This document shows positions 52,501-60,707 of a DNA stretch of 64,000 nt, in pieces. Below the pieces are notes generated by a model. It made no database searches and was not told where the DNA came from. It saw only the letters and a list, made by a program, of their open reading frames with translations. Made by a program: the position numbers and the translations under genes. Source of the stretch: Roseimicrobium sp. ORNL1 (lineage in GTDB: Bacteria > Verrucomicrobiota > Verrucomicrobiia > Verrucomicrobiales > Verrucomicrobiaceae); contig NZ_CP049143.1 of the NCBI RefSeq assembly GCF_011044495.1, positions 1,736,001-1,800,000 of the forward strand, written 5' to 3'. The first letter of the stretch is position 1. The number at the start of each line of letters is the position of its first letter.

Positions 52501-54087
52501 CAATGGGTCGTCGTTTGGGACCTGGCTACGGGGGAGGCGAAATGGAGGATCTACCAAGAGCCGGGAATGATGGTTGTCGTCTCGGTGGCGTTTTCGCCCG
52601 ATGGCAAGTCGCTCGCGATCGGGACCGATGGTGGAGCCGTGACGCTTTGGGATATGGACACGGGCAAGCAACGGGTCGCGTTCCGGGGGCATACCTCCTT
52701 TGTCAACGCGCTGGCCTTCTCGCCCGACAGTCGCGTCCTGGCCACCGCCGGAAATGACAAGACGGTCCGATTGTGGGACGTCGTTACCGGACAGGAACGC
52801 GGCACGCTCACCGGACACACGGGTGCAGTCATGAACGTCGCGTTTTCGCCAGATGGATTCACGCTCGCGACGGCGAGTGGGGACGGAACCGTGAAACTCT
52901 GGCGTGGCGCGACGGATGCCCTTGCCCTGGCCCCGCGCAAGGATGTTCCCTGGATTCCGAGCGGACCATTCATTCTCCCGACAGGGGCGATTGCATTGAC
53001 CGAGGAAGCGCTCCGCGAAGCTGCGCTCCGCTGGCCGAATGAACCGGAATTCCTCAAGAGACTGGCGGAACTGCTCCCGTCAGGCGGCCGGATGAAGGAG
53101 GCCTCGATGAGTCTTGCAGACGTCCTACTGCCCGGCAGCTACGAATTGTATCGTGATCGATCCGCAGTCCTGCGCGAGATGGGCAAGCTGCCGGAGGCGG
53201 AGGCTGCGCTCCGGGAAGCCATCCGACTGAAGCCAGACGCAGGCTCGCTGCACCTCAAGCTTGGTGAGATTCTTGAGCAACAGAATAAGCTTCCGGAGGC
53301 GATGGCCGCGTATCAAGAGGCGGTCCGATTGGACTCGTCTGACCATGACTCACGAGCGAAGGTCGGGTGGACCCAGTTCAACATGGCCAAATTCGCCGAG
53401 GCTGAGAGCGAGTTCCGGGAGTTGATCCGCCTGAGGCCTGACTACTTTGATGGCTACTTCGGTCTGGGAAGGGCATTGGCCAGCCAGTCGAAGCATGCCG
53501 AGGCGGCTGTCCCCCTGCGCGTGGCCATTCGTCTCAATCCCAACCATGCTGGACCCCACGGCTCCCTTGCGTGGGTGCTGATGAAGCTGGGGCAGTTTCC
53601 TGAAGCTGAAATGGAATTCCGGGCACAGCATCGCTTGGCGCGTCCGAATTCATCGTTTGGTCTTCATGGTCTGGGCAGCGCCTTGATGAAGCAGCGCAAA
53701 TACACCGAGGCGATGGTCCCACTCCGCGACCTCGCCCGGCTGGAGCCGGAGAATTATTTGCCGCACGAGACCCTGGGCTGGGCGTTCCTGCTTACCGGCG
53801 AACCAGCGAAGGCGGAAGCCGAGTTTCGCGAGGTGATTCGCCTCAAACCCACGTTGGTGACGGGACACTGGGGACTGGGCCGGGTCCTGGTGGAACAACG
53901 GAAATACGCGGATGCCGAAGCCGCGCTCCGAGAAGCCATTCGACTGGAGCCGACCCACGCCGAAGCACCCCATTGGTTGCGCCAAGCCCTCACCGGGCAG
54001 GGGAAACCTATCGACGCAGAAATCGAATCGCTGAAAAAACTAAGAAAAGGCCAGGGCGAACAGGACAAGAACGAGAATACGGAGTGA
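49555..54087 (+). CDS. Receptor-type Ser/Thr protein kinase with WD40 and TPR domains
   Basis: 1510 aa from ATG 49555 (MASADRLIEVFNEAKARAAG). The kinase domain spans about 80-370: LGEGGFGVVWVAEQ (91-104), Lys in ALKIIKLG, HRDLKPSNILV (about 204-214), VIDFGVAKAT, and GTPLYMSPEQVE. A membrane helix follows (about 408-433, ALAIACVATMAMLLGLAGLI). Residues about 535-1120 hold WD40 repeats (LGLAFSPNGKTLASASWDRT, VRLWD); residues about 1150-1500 are TPR repeats. The beta-propeller and TPR would be outside the cytoplasm, so this may sense envelope signals and act on the upstream sigma factor. Confidence 0.93.
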   Translation: MASADRLIEVFNEAKARAAGPARDQFLADACGDDLQMREQVLSLLRADDGAGAFLEKTIPLPREIETEMARFKPEQAGDHIGPYTLREQLGEGGFGVVWVAEQVKPVRRTVALKIIKLGMDTRDVVARFEQERQALAMMDHPNIARVFDAGVTDHGRPFFVMELVHGVRITEYCDKANLPTVERLKLFISVCHAVQHAHQKGIIHRDLKPSNILVTLHDGVPVPKVIDFGVAKATQGRVVEQTIHTQFHQMIGTPLYMSPEQVELGGLDVDTRADIYVLGVLLYELLTGRTPFDAKVLLKAGYDEMRRVLREQEPQRPSTALTGMTQEKLSSVAQKRGSEPPKLIHAIRGDLDWIVMKCLEKDRARRYETANGLAADIQRHLDNDPVSACPPSAMYRFRKLARRHRGALAIACVATMAMLLGLAGLIVSNVLITQQKDEKVAALEQSKINEQAANRNAVKAREQEQIAEANELLARRRYYAAQMNLAMQAWHAGEMPRVLELLESQRPSPGEEDFRGFEWYYLWRLCQGGDRVPIRGHDQTVLGLAFSPNGKTLASASWDRTVRLWDTATGTEQKVLRCNHGPWEVAFSPDGKMLASSGQEAKTMILWDVESGKALQTIDGAVVGARFTPDGKSIVGGQHIASGNYIKEWDAASGQERSSFADSSFVIGLSVERGTVITSTGIDNGDEIRVWDWPSGKRRLTIPVRITTATSSPDCSRVAVSSWGKILLWDTTNGICKATYSLDSFARGLAFSPDGKRLAAGLENRRVVVYDIESGKQIAEDVHLDPIWGLAFSPNGKSLASSTLAGAIKLWDMMPAEEATTFSGIEPNPGLPEGSRRCLRFTPDSKSLLVGSKGLTRVIDVKAGKEVAVLPASGVGAISADGNVLVGSTADGGFELWDVRAGSKVPAISVSEGSKMPKVIVSPDGGTLASYYPWSSNSTVTLHDVTKAMTPRVLPSQSNTLSVISAAFSSDGKLLASGYHFQWVVVWDLATGEAKWRIYQEPGMMVVVSVAFSPDGKSLAIGTDGGAVTLWDMDTGKQRVAFRGHTSFVNALAFSPDSRVLATAGNDKTVRLWDVVTGQERGTLTGHTGAVMNVAFSPDGFTLATASGDGTVKLWRGATDALALAPRKDVPWIPSGPFILPTGAIALTEEALREAALRWPNEPEFLKRLAELLPSGGRMKEASMSLADVLLPGSYELYRDRSAVLREMGKLPEAEAALREAIRLKPDAGSLHLKLGEILEQQNKLPEAMAAYQEAVRLDSSDHDSRAKVGWTQFNMAKFAEAESEFRELIRLRPDYFDGYFGLGRALASQSKHAEAAVPLRVAIRLNPNHAGPHGSLAWVLMKLGQFPEAEMEFRAQHRLARPNSSFGLHGLGSALMKQRKYTEAMVPLRDLARLEPENYLPHETLGWAFLLTGEPAKAEAEFREVIRLKPTLVTGHWGLGRVLVEQRKYADAEAALREAIRLEPTHAEAPHWLRQALTGQGKPIDAEIESLKKLRKGQGEQDKNENTE

Positions 54088-54331
54088 TCGCGCTTACTGG
54101 CCGCGATCGCAGGCTCGTGGAAAGGTTAAGCGGCCGGTGAGCTGAGTTACCAAACCCACATCCCGACGGCCAAAGGAATCTCTCGGGTGCCCCGGTCCGC
54201 CTCAGGATGCACTCTAATGACACTCCTGGTGACTCCGCATTGATGCATGTCGGCGGCAGGCTGCTTTTGTTGCTTGATGATAGGTAATCAATTGCGGGAT
54301 CAAGGAACAGCCATCAATGACATGGATGTTC

Positions 54332-55510
54332 TCAGCGGTGGTACCCACGCCGTTCGCGCGCCTTTTCCCCCGCTTGATCAAGTTTGACAATCTCGTCAGG
54401 TTTGAGTTCTGAGTTGGGAAACATTCTTCGCGCGCGGGCAAGGCTACCCCTGGCCAGGATCTCGGATCCAACCGATCCGGGCCGGAATCCAGGATTGTTG
54501 TCATCTTCGACCCTAACGTTCGTCCCGGATGAATGACCTTCCAACTGCCCGACATTCTCCTGTTGTAGAGTAAGTTTATCCTTCAGCAAGTTGCCGAGGT
54601 GCGAGTTGATATTGTTGCTCGGTACGATGGGAATGCTGTGTTCTTCAACGTTGGTGATGGTCTTCTCCGCCAATTTCGTCAAGTATCCCTTCGGGTGGAT
54701 ATCCACCCTTGAGTAAAGCTCATCCATCTGAGCGATGGAAAAGGCGCTCGATTTCATCGTCTGTTCTACCTGACTTGGGTTGAGTCCTTCCTGCTGGGAA
54801 GAGATGGCTTTCACGCTTACATTGGTGTCTTGGAGGGTCTGAGAACGCGCGACTTTTTCATCCAAGGCTGTCTTGAGTGAGGCCACGTGACCCGCTCCCA
54901 AGTCGGGTGTGAGGATGACACCACCGGTGCCCTTTTCCGACATCCTTTCCATGAGGCCAACCAGGTTATTCGACATGGTTTCAATGCGAAAAGGTTCGAG
55001 GGTGGTGAGATAATCGTAGCGTCCCATATTCAGCCCCGTTTTCTCCAGGTTCTGGACCTCTTCCTGAGTGCGGTCAATCCCTTCCAGGGGGATGCCTTTC
55101 TCTTTGGCGAACTTGTAGAGATCACACTGCGCTTTGTAGGTCGGAACGCGAGCAATGAAATCATCCAGACCGTGATCGGTGTCAAAAGTGGATTGGTTGT
55201 AGTCCACCACATGAGGGAAGTAAGGCTTCGGATCTTTCAGTTCCACACCCATTTCTTTGGCCTTTTCGATGACACGTTCCCCCACCGTCTTGCCCTCTAT
55301 CGGTCCTTCGGCAATGACCTGCAATTCAGCAGCCTGTTGCGCTGTAAAGCGGATCATCCGGTCCACGTCCACTCCCTTGGAGTTTTCCACTGCAAGGACA
55401 ACAGGCACTCCCTTTTCATGAAGGTCTATCATCGTCTGGTGGAGCTGCTGTACCAGTGTGGTATCGGTATGGTTGCCGCCTACAAGGAGAAGAGAGACGT
55501 CATCTGGCAT
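54332..55510 (-). CDS. TraB/ChaN/EreA-like fold protein, copy 1
   Basis: 392 aa, no signal peptide. The pattern fits the TraB/TIKI/ChaN/EreA superfamily: N-terminal LLLVGGNHTDTTLVQQLHQT, VVLAVENSKG (acidic strand end), LYKFAKEKGIPLEGIDRT, then RIETMSNNLVGLMERM with a conserved Arg and GGVILTPDLGAGHVASLKTA with GH. Family members include haem-binding proteins, erythromycin esterases and peptidases, so the activity is open. The last 70 residues, rich in charged and Gly residues, are specific to this pair. Copy 2 lies about 0.6 kb upstream on the same strand. Confidence 0.55.
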   Translation of the reverse strand: MPDDVSLLLVGGNHTDTTLVQQLHQTMIDLHEKGVPVVLAVENSKGVDVDRMIRFTAQQAAELQVIAEGPIEGKTVGERVIEKAKEMGVELKDPKPYFPHVVDYNQSTFDTDHGLDDFIARVPTYKAQCDLYKFAKEKGIPLEGIDRTQEEVQNLEKTGLNMGRYDYLTTLEPFRIETMSNNLVGLMERMSEKGTGGVILTPDLGAGHVASLKTALDEKVARSQTLQDTNVSVKAISSQQEGLNPSQVEQTMKSSAFSIAQMDELYSRVDIHPKGYLTKLAEKTITNVEEHSIPIVPSNNINSHLGNLLKDKLTLQQENVGQLEGHSSGTNVRVEDDNNPGFRPGSVGSEILARGSLARARRMFPNSELKPDEIVKLDQAGEKARERRGYHR

Positions 55511-55752
55511 GGTAGTAGAAAGGCTGAAACGCTTTTAATTCGTCAGGGTTTCACTGTTTGTATAACGAAACCACATGGTCCTTGAAGTAGAAAGTCCAAG
55601 GTTCGTCGTTTTGCTCCATTTTGATGCATCGTCCATAAAATAAATATATGTTTGGAAGTGACGTGAAGGGAGATGCCTGCTGACTTTGGAAGCGTTACGT
55701 GTGAGCAAGTCTGGCCGCTTGAGTTTGGGAGCCATCTTGCGTCGTCATACAC

Positions 55753-55836
55753 GTGGAGGTGTCCTTGGCGCGGCGTGCCCGCATGATTCTGTTGAACGCA
55801 GAGGGGTTGCCCGGTCGTCAGATTGCCAGGAGGGAC
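55753..55836 (+). pseudogene. Transposase N-terminal remnant (IS630-like), copy 1
   Basis: A short frame reads LARRARMILLNAEGLPGRQI then ARRD, which fits the first helix-turn-helix of IS630-type transposases (typical pattern RARxxLLxAEGxxxxxIA). The frame then loses similarity. The homologous scrap in the duplicated unit lies at 57421-57474. Confidence 0.45.
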
Positions 55837-56122
55837 GGATGTGTGGTGTATTGCGACTCCGCGGTGTTTTACGAGCCCGCTGTGATCGGCGATGGCGGTC
55901 ATCTCGTTCCATCCACGCACGGCTTATCAATGAGGTTCATCTCACCAATGAAGCTTGCACCACGGGACTTCAGCGGGTCCAAATCCTTGATCGGGGGCAT
56001 TTTTTCCTGTGGGTGTATTCCGACTTTGCAGTGATGCATGTCGGAGGCAGGCTGCTTTTATTGCTTGATAGGCAACCAAATGCGGGATCAAGGAACGGCC
56101 ATCAATGGCATGGATGTTCTCA

Positions 56123-57241
56123 CTAGTAGTACCCATGCCCTTGGCGCTCCTTTTCCCCAGTTTGAGTGCGGACAACGCCACCCTTCGCCATGATCTCGGA
56201 TCCAACCGATCCGGGCCGAAATCCATGATTGCTGTCATCTTTGACTTCAACTTTCGTCCCGGATTGATGATCATCCACCTGCCTGACATTCTCTTGTTGT
56301 AGAGTAAGCTTATCCTTCAGCAAGGTGCCGAGGTGGGAGTGGATATCGTTGCTCGGTATGATGGGGATCTTGTGTCCTTCAATGTTGATGATGGTCTGCT
56401 TCGACAAATTCTTCAAGTATTCCTCTGTCATCAAGCATCCCTTTGAATTAATTTCCAACCCTTCGTAAGTACCAGCCATATCACGGATGGAGCGGGCGCT
56501 CGATTTCATCGCCCATTCTATCGATTGTGTGCCGAGTCCTTCCTGCTGGGAAGAGATGGCTTGCACGCTTACCTTGGGGTTTTGGACCTTTTCATCCAAG
56601 GCTGTCTTAAGCGAGGCTACGTGGCCCGCTCCCAAGTCCGGTGTGAGGATGACACCACCGTTGCCGTTCGACATCCTCTCCGTGAGGTCAACCAGGTTGT
56701 TTGACATGGTTTCAATACGAAAAGGTTCGAGGTTTTCGAGGGCATCGTAGCCGTCCAGGTTGAGCCCCTTTTCCCTCAGTTCCTTGATGTGTTCCGGTGT
56801 GCGGTCAATCCCTTCCAGGGTGATACCTTGCTCTTTGGCGAACTTGTAGAGTTCACACTGCGCTTGGTAAGTCGGAGCGCGATCAATGATCTCTTTCGGA
56901 AAGATTCTAGGGTCAAAATTGGATTCGTTGAAGTCCAACACCCGAGGGAAGTAAGGCTTCGGGTCTTTCAGTTCCACACCCATTTCTTTGGCCTTTTCGA
57001 TGACACGTTCCCCCACCGTCTTGCCCTCAATTGGTCCTTCGGCAATGACCTGTAATTCAGCAGCATGTTGCGCCGCAAAGCGGATCATCCGGTCCACGTC
57101 CACTCCCTTGGAATTTTCCACTGCAAGAACAACAGGCACTCCTTTTTCATGAAGGTCTATCATCGTCTGGTGGAGATGCTGTACCAGTGTCGTATCGGTA
57201 TGGTTGCCGCCTACAAGGAGAAGAGAAACATTTTCTGGCAT
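56123..57241 (-). CDS. TraB/ChaN/EreA-like fold protein, copy 2
   Basis: 372 aa paralogue of the gene at 54332, nearly identical over the first 120 residues (LLLVGGNHTDTTLVQHLHQT) and diverging in the middle and C-terminus (ends RQGHGYY versus RRGYHR). Key motifs GNHTD, AVEN, LEGIDRT, RIETMSNN and GAGHVASLK are kept, so both copies are probably functional. Spacer DNA of about 0.6 kb between the copies holds transposase debris. Upstream is the duplicated flank region, not a promoter I can define. Confidence 0.55.
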   Translation of the reverse strand: MPENVSLLLVGGNHTDTTLVQHLHQTMIDLHEKGVPVVLAVENSKGVDVDRMIRFAAQHAAELQVIAEGPIEGKTVGERVIEKAKEMGVELKDPKPYFPRVLDFNESNFDPRIFPKEIIDRAPTYQAQCELYKFAKEQGITLEGIDRTPEHIKELREKGLNLDGYDALENLEPFRIETMSNNLVDLTERMSNGNGGVILTPDLGAGHVASLKTALDEKVQNPKVSVQAISSQQEGLGTQSIEWAMKSSARSIRDMAGTYEGLEINSKGCLMTEEYLKNLSKQTIINIEGHKIPIIPSNDIHSHLGTLLKDKLTLQQENVRQVDDHQSGTKVEVKDDSNHGFRPGSVGSEIMAKGGVVRTQTGEKERQGHGYY

Positions 57242-57420
57242 GGTAGTAGGAAGGTTGAAGGCCTTTAATTCGTCAATGCTTCACTATTTGCATAGCAAAA
57301 CCGCGGGTTCCTTGAAGTGTAAAGTCAAGGTTCGTCGTTTTGAACCGTTCTAGTACACCGTCCATAAAATAAATATTTGCTTGGAAGTGGTATGAAGGGG
57401 ATGCCTGCTGCCATGGAAAC

Positions 57421-57474
57421 ATTGCTCTGTTGAGCGCAGAAGGGATGCCCGGTCGTCAGATTGCCAGGAGAGGG
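57421..57474 (+). pseudogene. Transposase N-terminal remnant (IS630-like), copy 2
   Basis: The frame reads IALLSAEGMPGRQIARRG, parallel to the remnant at 55753-55836. It is too short to act. Confidence 0.4.
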
Positions 57475-57549
57475 ACTCGTCGAAACCGCCGACACCAGAC
57501 AGGCTGTGCCCGACGTCAGCTCCAGATGAAGGAAACGTGAGAGGCGTAG

Positions 57550-57690
57550 AAAGTGGAAGGCTTCTCCAGAAGCCTTTGAACGTCTCCGCCCTGCCGCCAC
57601 ACCCAGCGCCAAACTCCTTTGTGTTCCTTGCGTTCTTTTGCGGCTATTCCCTCCGCTCAGAAAGGCTTCTGGAGAAACCTTCTACTTTGT
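57550..57690. repeat. Inverted pair of AGAAGGCTTCTCC palindromes around a 'CTTTGTGTTCCTTGCG' motif
   Basis: GAAGGCTTCTCCAGAAGCCT (57556-57575, itself a palindrome) and an inverted partner (AAGGCTTCTGGAGAAACC, 57662-57679) bracket a stretch with CTTTGTGTTCCTTGCGTTCT, an intergenic motif I recall as common in bacterial genomes. A third copy of the palindrome is at 62706-62733. This lies in the gene-free stretch just downstream of the ABC ATPase gene (57692-58768, minus strand). Confidence 0.6.
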
Positions 57691-57691
57691 C

Positions 57692-58768
57692 TCACCGCCT
57701 GAGTAGCAGCACATCCTCCGTGCTCGCCATGATCTGAATCTCCTCCGCACCGGGCTCAAGGATGGAGTCGGGATTCATCTCAGCCACACGGAGCGGGGTG
57801 CCGTCGCGCAGGGCGAACTCGTACTGCACTTGATCGCCGAGGTAGGTGGTCTCGATGATGTTTCCGTAGAATTTGTTCGGTGTGTCGCGCAGGGATTGCA
57901 GCGTGAGTGCCTCTGGGCGGATGCTGAGCATCACGGGCTGGCCGGCCACGGGTGTCCATTCCGAGCCGGACCTGCCACGGAGAAGACCGCAGGAAGTCTG
58001 CACGTCCCAGAGACCGTCGCGGTAGCTGGCCTGCTTCACCACGCCTTCGATGAGGTTTGTCTCGCCAATGAAGCTCGCGACCATGGGGCTCACCGGATGG
58101 CGGTACACGGTCATGGGCGTGCCCACTTGAGCGACCTTGCCTGCATCCAGGATGGCGATGCGGTCAGCCATGCTCAGCGCTTCCTTTTGATCGTGAGTCA
58201 CGTAGATGGCGGTGAGGCCAAATTCCTTGCAGATGCGGCGGATCTCCGAGCGCATTTCGATACGCAGCTTCGCATCGAGGTTGGAGAGGGGTTCATCGAG
58301 CATCAGCACACTGGGGCGTACCACGAGCGCGCGCGCCAGGGCTACGCGCTGCTGCTGGCCGCCGCTGAGTTGCTGGATGCGGCGCTGCTCCAGGCCATCC
58401 ATCTTCACGAGCTCCAGGGCCTCCTCCACGCGGTCGTCGATTTCCTCCTTGGGACGCTTCCGTTCCTCCAGGCCGAAGGCGACATTCTCCGCCACGGTCA
58501 TGTGCGGCCAGAGGGCATAGCTCTGGAACATCATGGCGGCGCCGCGTTTGTGCGGTGGCACGTGGCTTACGTCCTCGCCATCGAAGAGGACCTGCCCCTT
58601 GTCCGGCGTGTGGAAGCCGGCGATGTGGCGCAGCAGGGTGGTCTTCCCGCAACCGCTGGGTCCCAGCAGGAAGAAGAGTTCGCCGCGGGGGATGTCGAGC
58701 GACACGTCATTCAGCGCCAAGGTGGAGCCGAACTTCTTCGTCAGGTGCCGGATGCTGATGCTGACCAT
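57692..58768 (-). CDS. ABC transporter ATP-binding protein (PotA/FbpC-type, TOBE domain)
   Basis: 358 aa from ATG 58768 (MVSISIRHLTKKFGSTLALN); the frame is open upstream without family-like sequence. Walker A is GPSGCGKTTLLR, the Q-loop FQSYALWPHM, the signature LSGGQQQRVALARAL, Walker B VLMLDEPLSNLDA, and the H-loop YVTHDQKEA. The last 120 residues form a TOBE domain. This type energises importers of polyamines, iron(III), sulfate or sugars. No permease or binding-protein gene is adjacent, so the partner is unknown. Confidence 0.9.
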   Translation of the reverse strand: MVSISIRHLTKKFGSTLALNDVSLDIPRGELFFLLGPSGCGKTTLLRHIAGFHTPDKGQVLFDGEDVSHVPPHKRGAAMMFQSYALWPHMTVAENVAFGLEERKRPKEEIDDRVEEALELVKMDGLEQRRIQQLSGGQQQRVALARALVVRPSVLMLDEPLSNLDAKLRIEMRSEIRRICKEFGLTAIYVTHDQKEALSMADRIAILDAGKVAQVGTPMTVYRHPVSPMVASFIGETNLIEGVVKQASYRDGLWDVQTSCGLLRGRSGSEWTPVAGQPVMLSIRPEALTLQSLRDTPNKFYGNIIETTYLGDQVQYEFALRDGTPLRVAEMNPDSILEPGAEEIQIMASTEDVLLLRR

Positions 58769-58987
58769 GCACGGCTGTTGTAGCGGGTGGAGTGCGGCGT
58801 GGCAAGCAGCGCCTTGGTTTTCAGCCCCTTTCGTATGGGTTCGGGGCTTGGCTGACTGCATGGGGCTTCAGTCCCCGATTGGGAGGCTGCCGTGGCGCCC
58901 TGCGGGATGATTGGTGAAAATTGGGCGGCTTCCCGCTCGTTCCCACGCGCGCACGTTCTCGTCTCAGTTCGCCCCATTCCTCACGCC

Positions 58988-60610
58988 ATGATCACGCGCC
59001 TTGTTCTCACGTTGTTAGCGGCCTTCAGCATGACTTTTCATGCGCAGGCGGCTGCCAGACCCAATGTAGTCTTCATCCTTTGCGATGACCTCGGCACCGG
59101 CGATGTGAAGTGCTACAACCGCGAGGGGAAGATTGCCACGCCGCACATGGACGCCATCGCGGAGCGCGGGATGAAGTTCACCGATGCGCACTCCAGTTCT
59201 GCGGTCTGTTCCCCCACGCGTTATGGGGTGATGACTGGTCGGTACAACTGGCGATCCAAGCTGCAGAACGGGGTGCTGGGTGGACTGAGTCCGCGACTCA
59301 TCGAGCAGGACCGCATGACCGTGGCTTCGTTCCTGCGCGATCAGGGGTACCAGACGGCGTGCATCGGCAAGTGGCACCTCGGGATGGATTGGGTGGTCTT
59401 GCCGGGGAAGGATGTCAGCGAACTCAAGATCGAGTCGGTGGAGCAGGTGAACAGTGTAGACTACGCCCAACCCATCAAGAACGGGCCGACCAGTGTGGGC
59501 TTCGACTACTACTATGGCATCAGCGCCTCGCTGGACATGGTGCCATACTGCTTCATCGAGAATGATCGCGTGACTGCCGTGCCCACGGAAATGATGAAGC
59601 TCGCGATGAACAAGGGCGGTGCGGAGCAGACCTACACGCGCGAGGGACCCGGCGCTCCCGGTTTCAAAGGCGAGGACGTGCTCCCGACGATCACCAGGAA
59701 GGCGGTGCAGTTCATCGAGAAATCGGCTGCTGCTGCCGAAGCTGACAAGGAGAGCAAGCCCTTCTTCCTCTACCTGCCGCTGAATTCACCCCACACCCCC
59801 ATCCTTCCCTCCAAGGAGTGGCAGGGGAAGAGCGGACTGAATCTGTATGCGGATTTCGTGATGGAAACGGATGACGCCATCGGCCAGGTGGTGAATGCGC
59901 TGAAGCAACAGGGTGTGATGGAAAATACCATGGTGATTGTCACCAGTGACAACGGCTGCTCCCCCAGCGCAGACTATCCCACGCTGCTGGCCAAGGGGCA
60001 CAACCCGAGCGCCACTTATCGCGGTACGAAGGCGGATATCTACGATGGCGGGCACCGCGTCCCCTTCCTGGTTCAGTGGCCTGCCGTGGTGAAGGGCGGC
60101 GGTGTGTATGACCAGCCGGTATGCCTGCTCGATTTCATGGCCACCTGTGCGGACGCGTTGGGCGTGAAACTGCCGGACAATGCCGCGGAGGACAGCGTGA
60201 GCCTGATGCCTGCACTGAAGGGTGGCAAGGAACCGGTGCGTGACACCATCGTACACCACTCCATTCACGGATCGTTTTCCATCCGGCAGGGGAACTTGAA
60301 GCTTTGTCTCGCACCTGGATCCGCGGGTTGGAGTGAGCCGCGCCCCGGCAAGGAGCCGAAGGACGCGCCGCGCATCCAGCTCTTCGACGTGAGCACGGAT
60401 GTGGGCGAGAAGAACAACGTGGAGGCGCAGCATCCCGACATCGTCGCGAAGCTGACGAAGCTCTTGGAAAAGCAGGTGGCGGATGGCCGCAGCACGCCTG
60501 GCGCCCCGCAGAAGAACACGGTGGACCCGGACATCCAATCGGGAACCAAGCCCTTCACTCCACCTGCCAAGGCCAACAAACAGAAAACCCCCGCAAAGAA
60601 ATCAGTGTAA
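58988..60610 (+). CDS. Secreted arylsulfatase-type sulfatase (Cys-type)
   Basis: 540 aa from ATG 58988 (MITRLVLTLLAAFSMTFHAQ), which begins a signal peptide; an upstream in-frame Met adds an unlikely leader. Asp33-Asp34 (LCDDLGTGD) bind calcium. CSPTR (Cys74-Arg78) is the formylglycine-forming C-x-P-x-R motif, and YQTACIGKWHLGM is the second sulfatase signature. MVIVTSDNGCSP supplies further metal ligands. It is a periplasmic or secreted sulfate-ester hydrolase, probably of sulfated polysaccharides. It needs a formylglycine-generating enzyme, not seen here. The C-terminus is Lys-rich. Confidence 0.95.
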   Translation: MITRLVLTLLAAFSMTFHAQAAARPNVVFILCDDLGTGDVKCYNREGKIATPHMDAIAERGMKFTDAHSSSAVCSPTRYGVMTGRYNWRSKLQNGVLGGLSPRLIEQDRMTVASFLRDQGYQTACIGKWHLGMDWVVLPGKDVSELKIESVEQVNSVDYAQPIKNGPTSVGFDYYYGISASLDMVPYCFIENDRVTAVPTEMMKLAMNKGGAEQTYTREGPGAPGFKGEDVLPTITRKAVQFIEKSAAAAEADKESKPFFLYLPLNSPHTPILPSKEWQGKSGLNLYADFVMETDDAIGQVVNALKQQGVMENTMVIVTSDNGCSPSADYPTLLAKGHNPSATYRGTKADIYDGGHRVPFLVQWPAVVKGGGVYDQPVCLLDFMATCADALGVKLPDNAAEDSVSLMPALKGGKEPVRDTIVHHSIHGSFSIRQGNLKLCLAPGSAGWSEPRPGKEPKDAPRIQLFDVSTDVGEKNNVEAQHPDIVAKLTKLLEKQVADGRSTPGAPQKNTVDPDIQSGTKPFTPPAKANKQKTPAKKSV

Positions 60611-60707
60611 ATCGGCCTGTTTCGGCCCTCCAGCGGGGAATTGTGACGAGGTTGTCACCTGATTTGCTCCATGGACCCATTGCCAGGGTGGGGTTTCGGG
60701 CGATACT

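Larger units (their letters stand above)
54240..57475. repeat. Tandem duplication of a ~1.5-kb gene unit with its flanks
   Basis: Copy 1 (about 54240-55836) and copy 2 (about 56040-57474) share, in the same order, a downstream segment (GATGCATGTCGG then GGCAGGCTGCTTTT), a full gene, and an upstream segment (GTCCATAAAATAAATAT, then GCCCGGTCGTCAGATTGCCA). Thus flanks as well as genes were duplicated, arguing for one tandem duplication event. The gene-free stretches 55511-56122 and 57242-57691 hold the upstream flanks and a transposase scrap each. Confidence 0.85.

Noticed and set aside
58820-58885. Hairpins such as GCCCC...GGGGC before the sulfatase gene
   Set aside because: Short, GC-rich and without a T run; not distinct enough to call a terminator or regulator.
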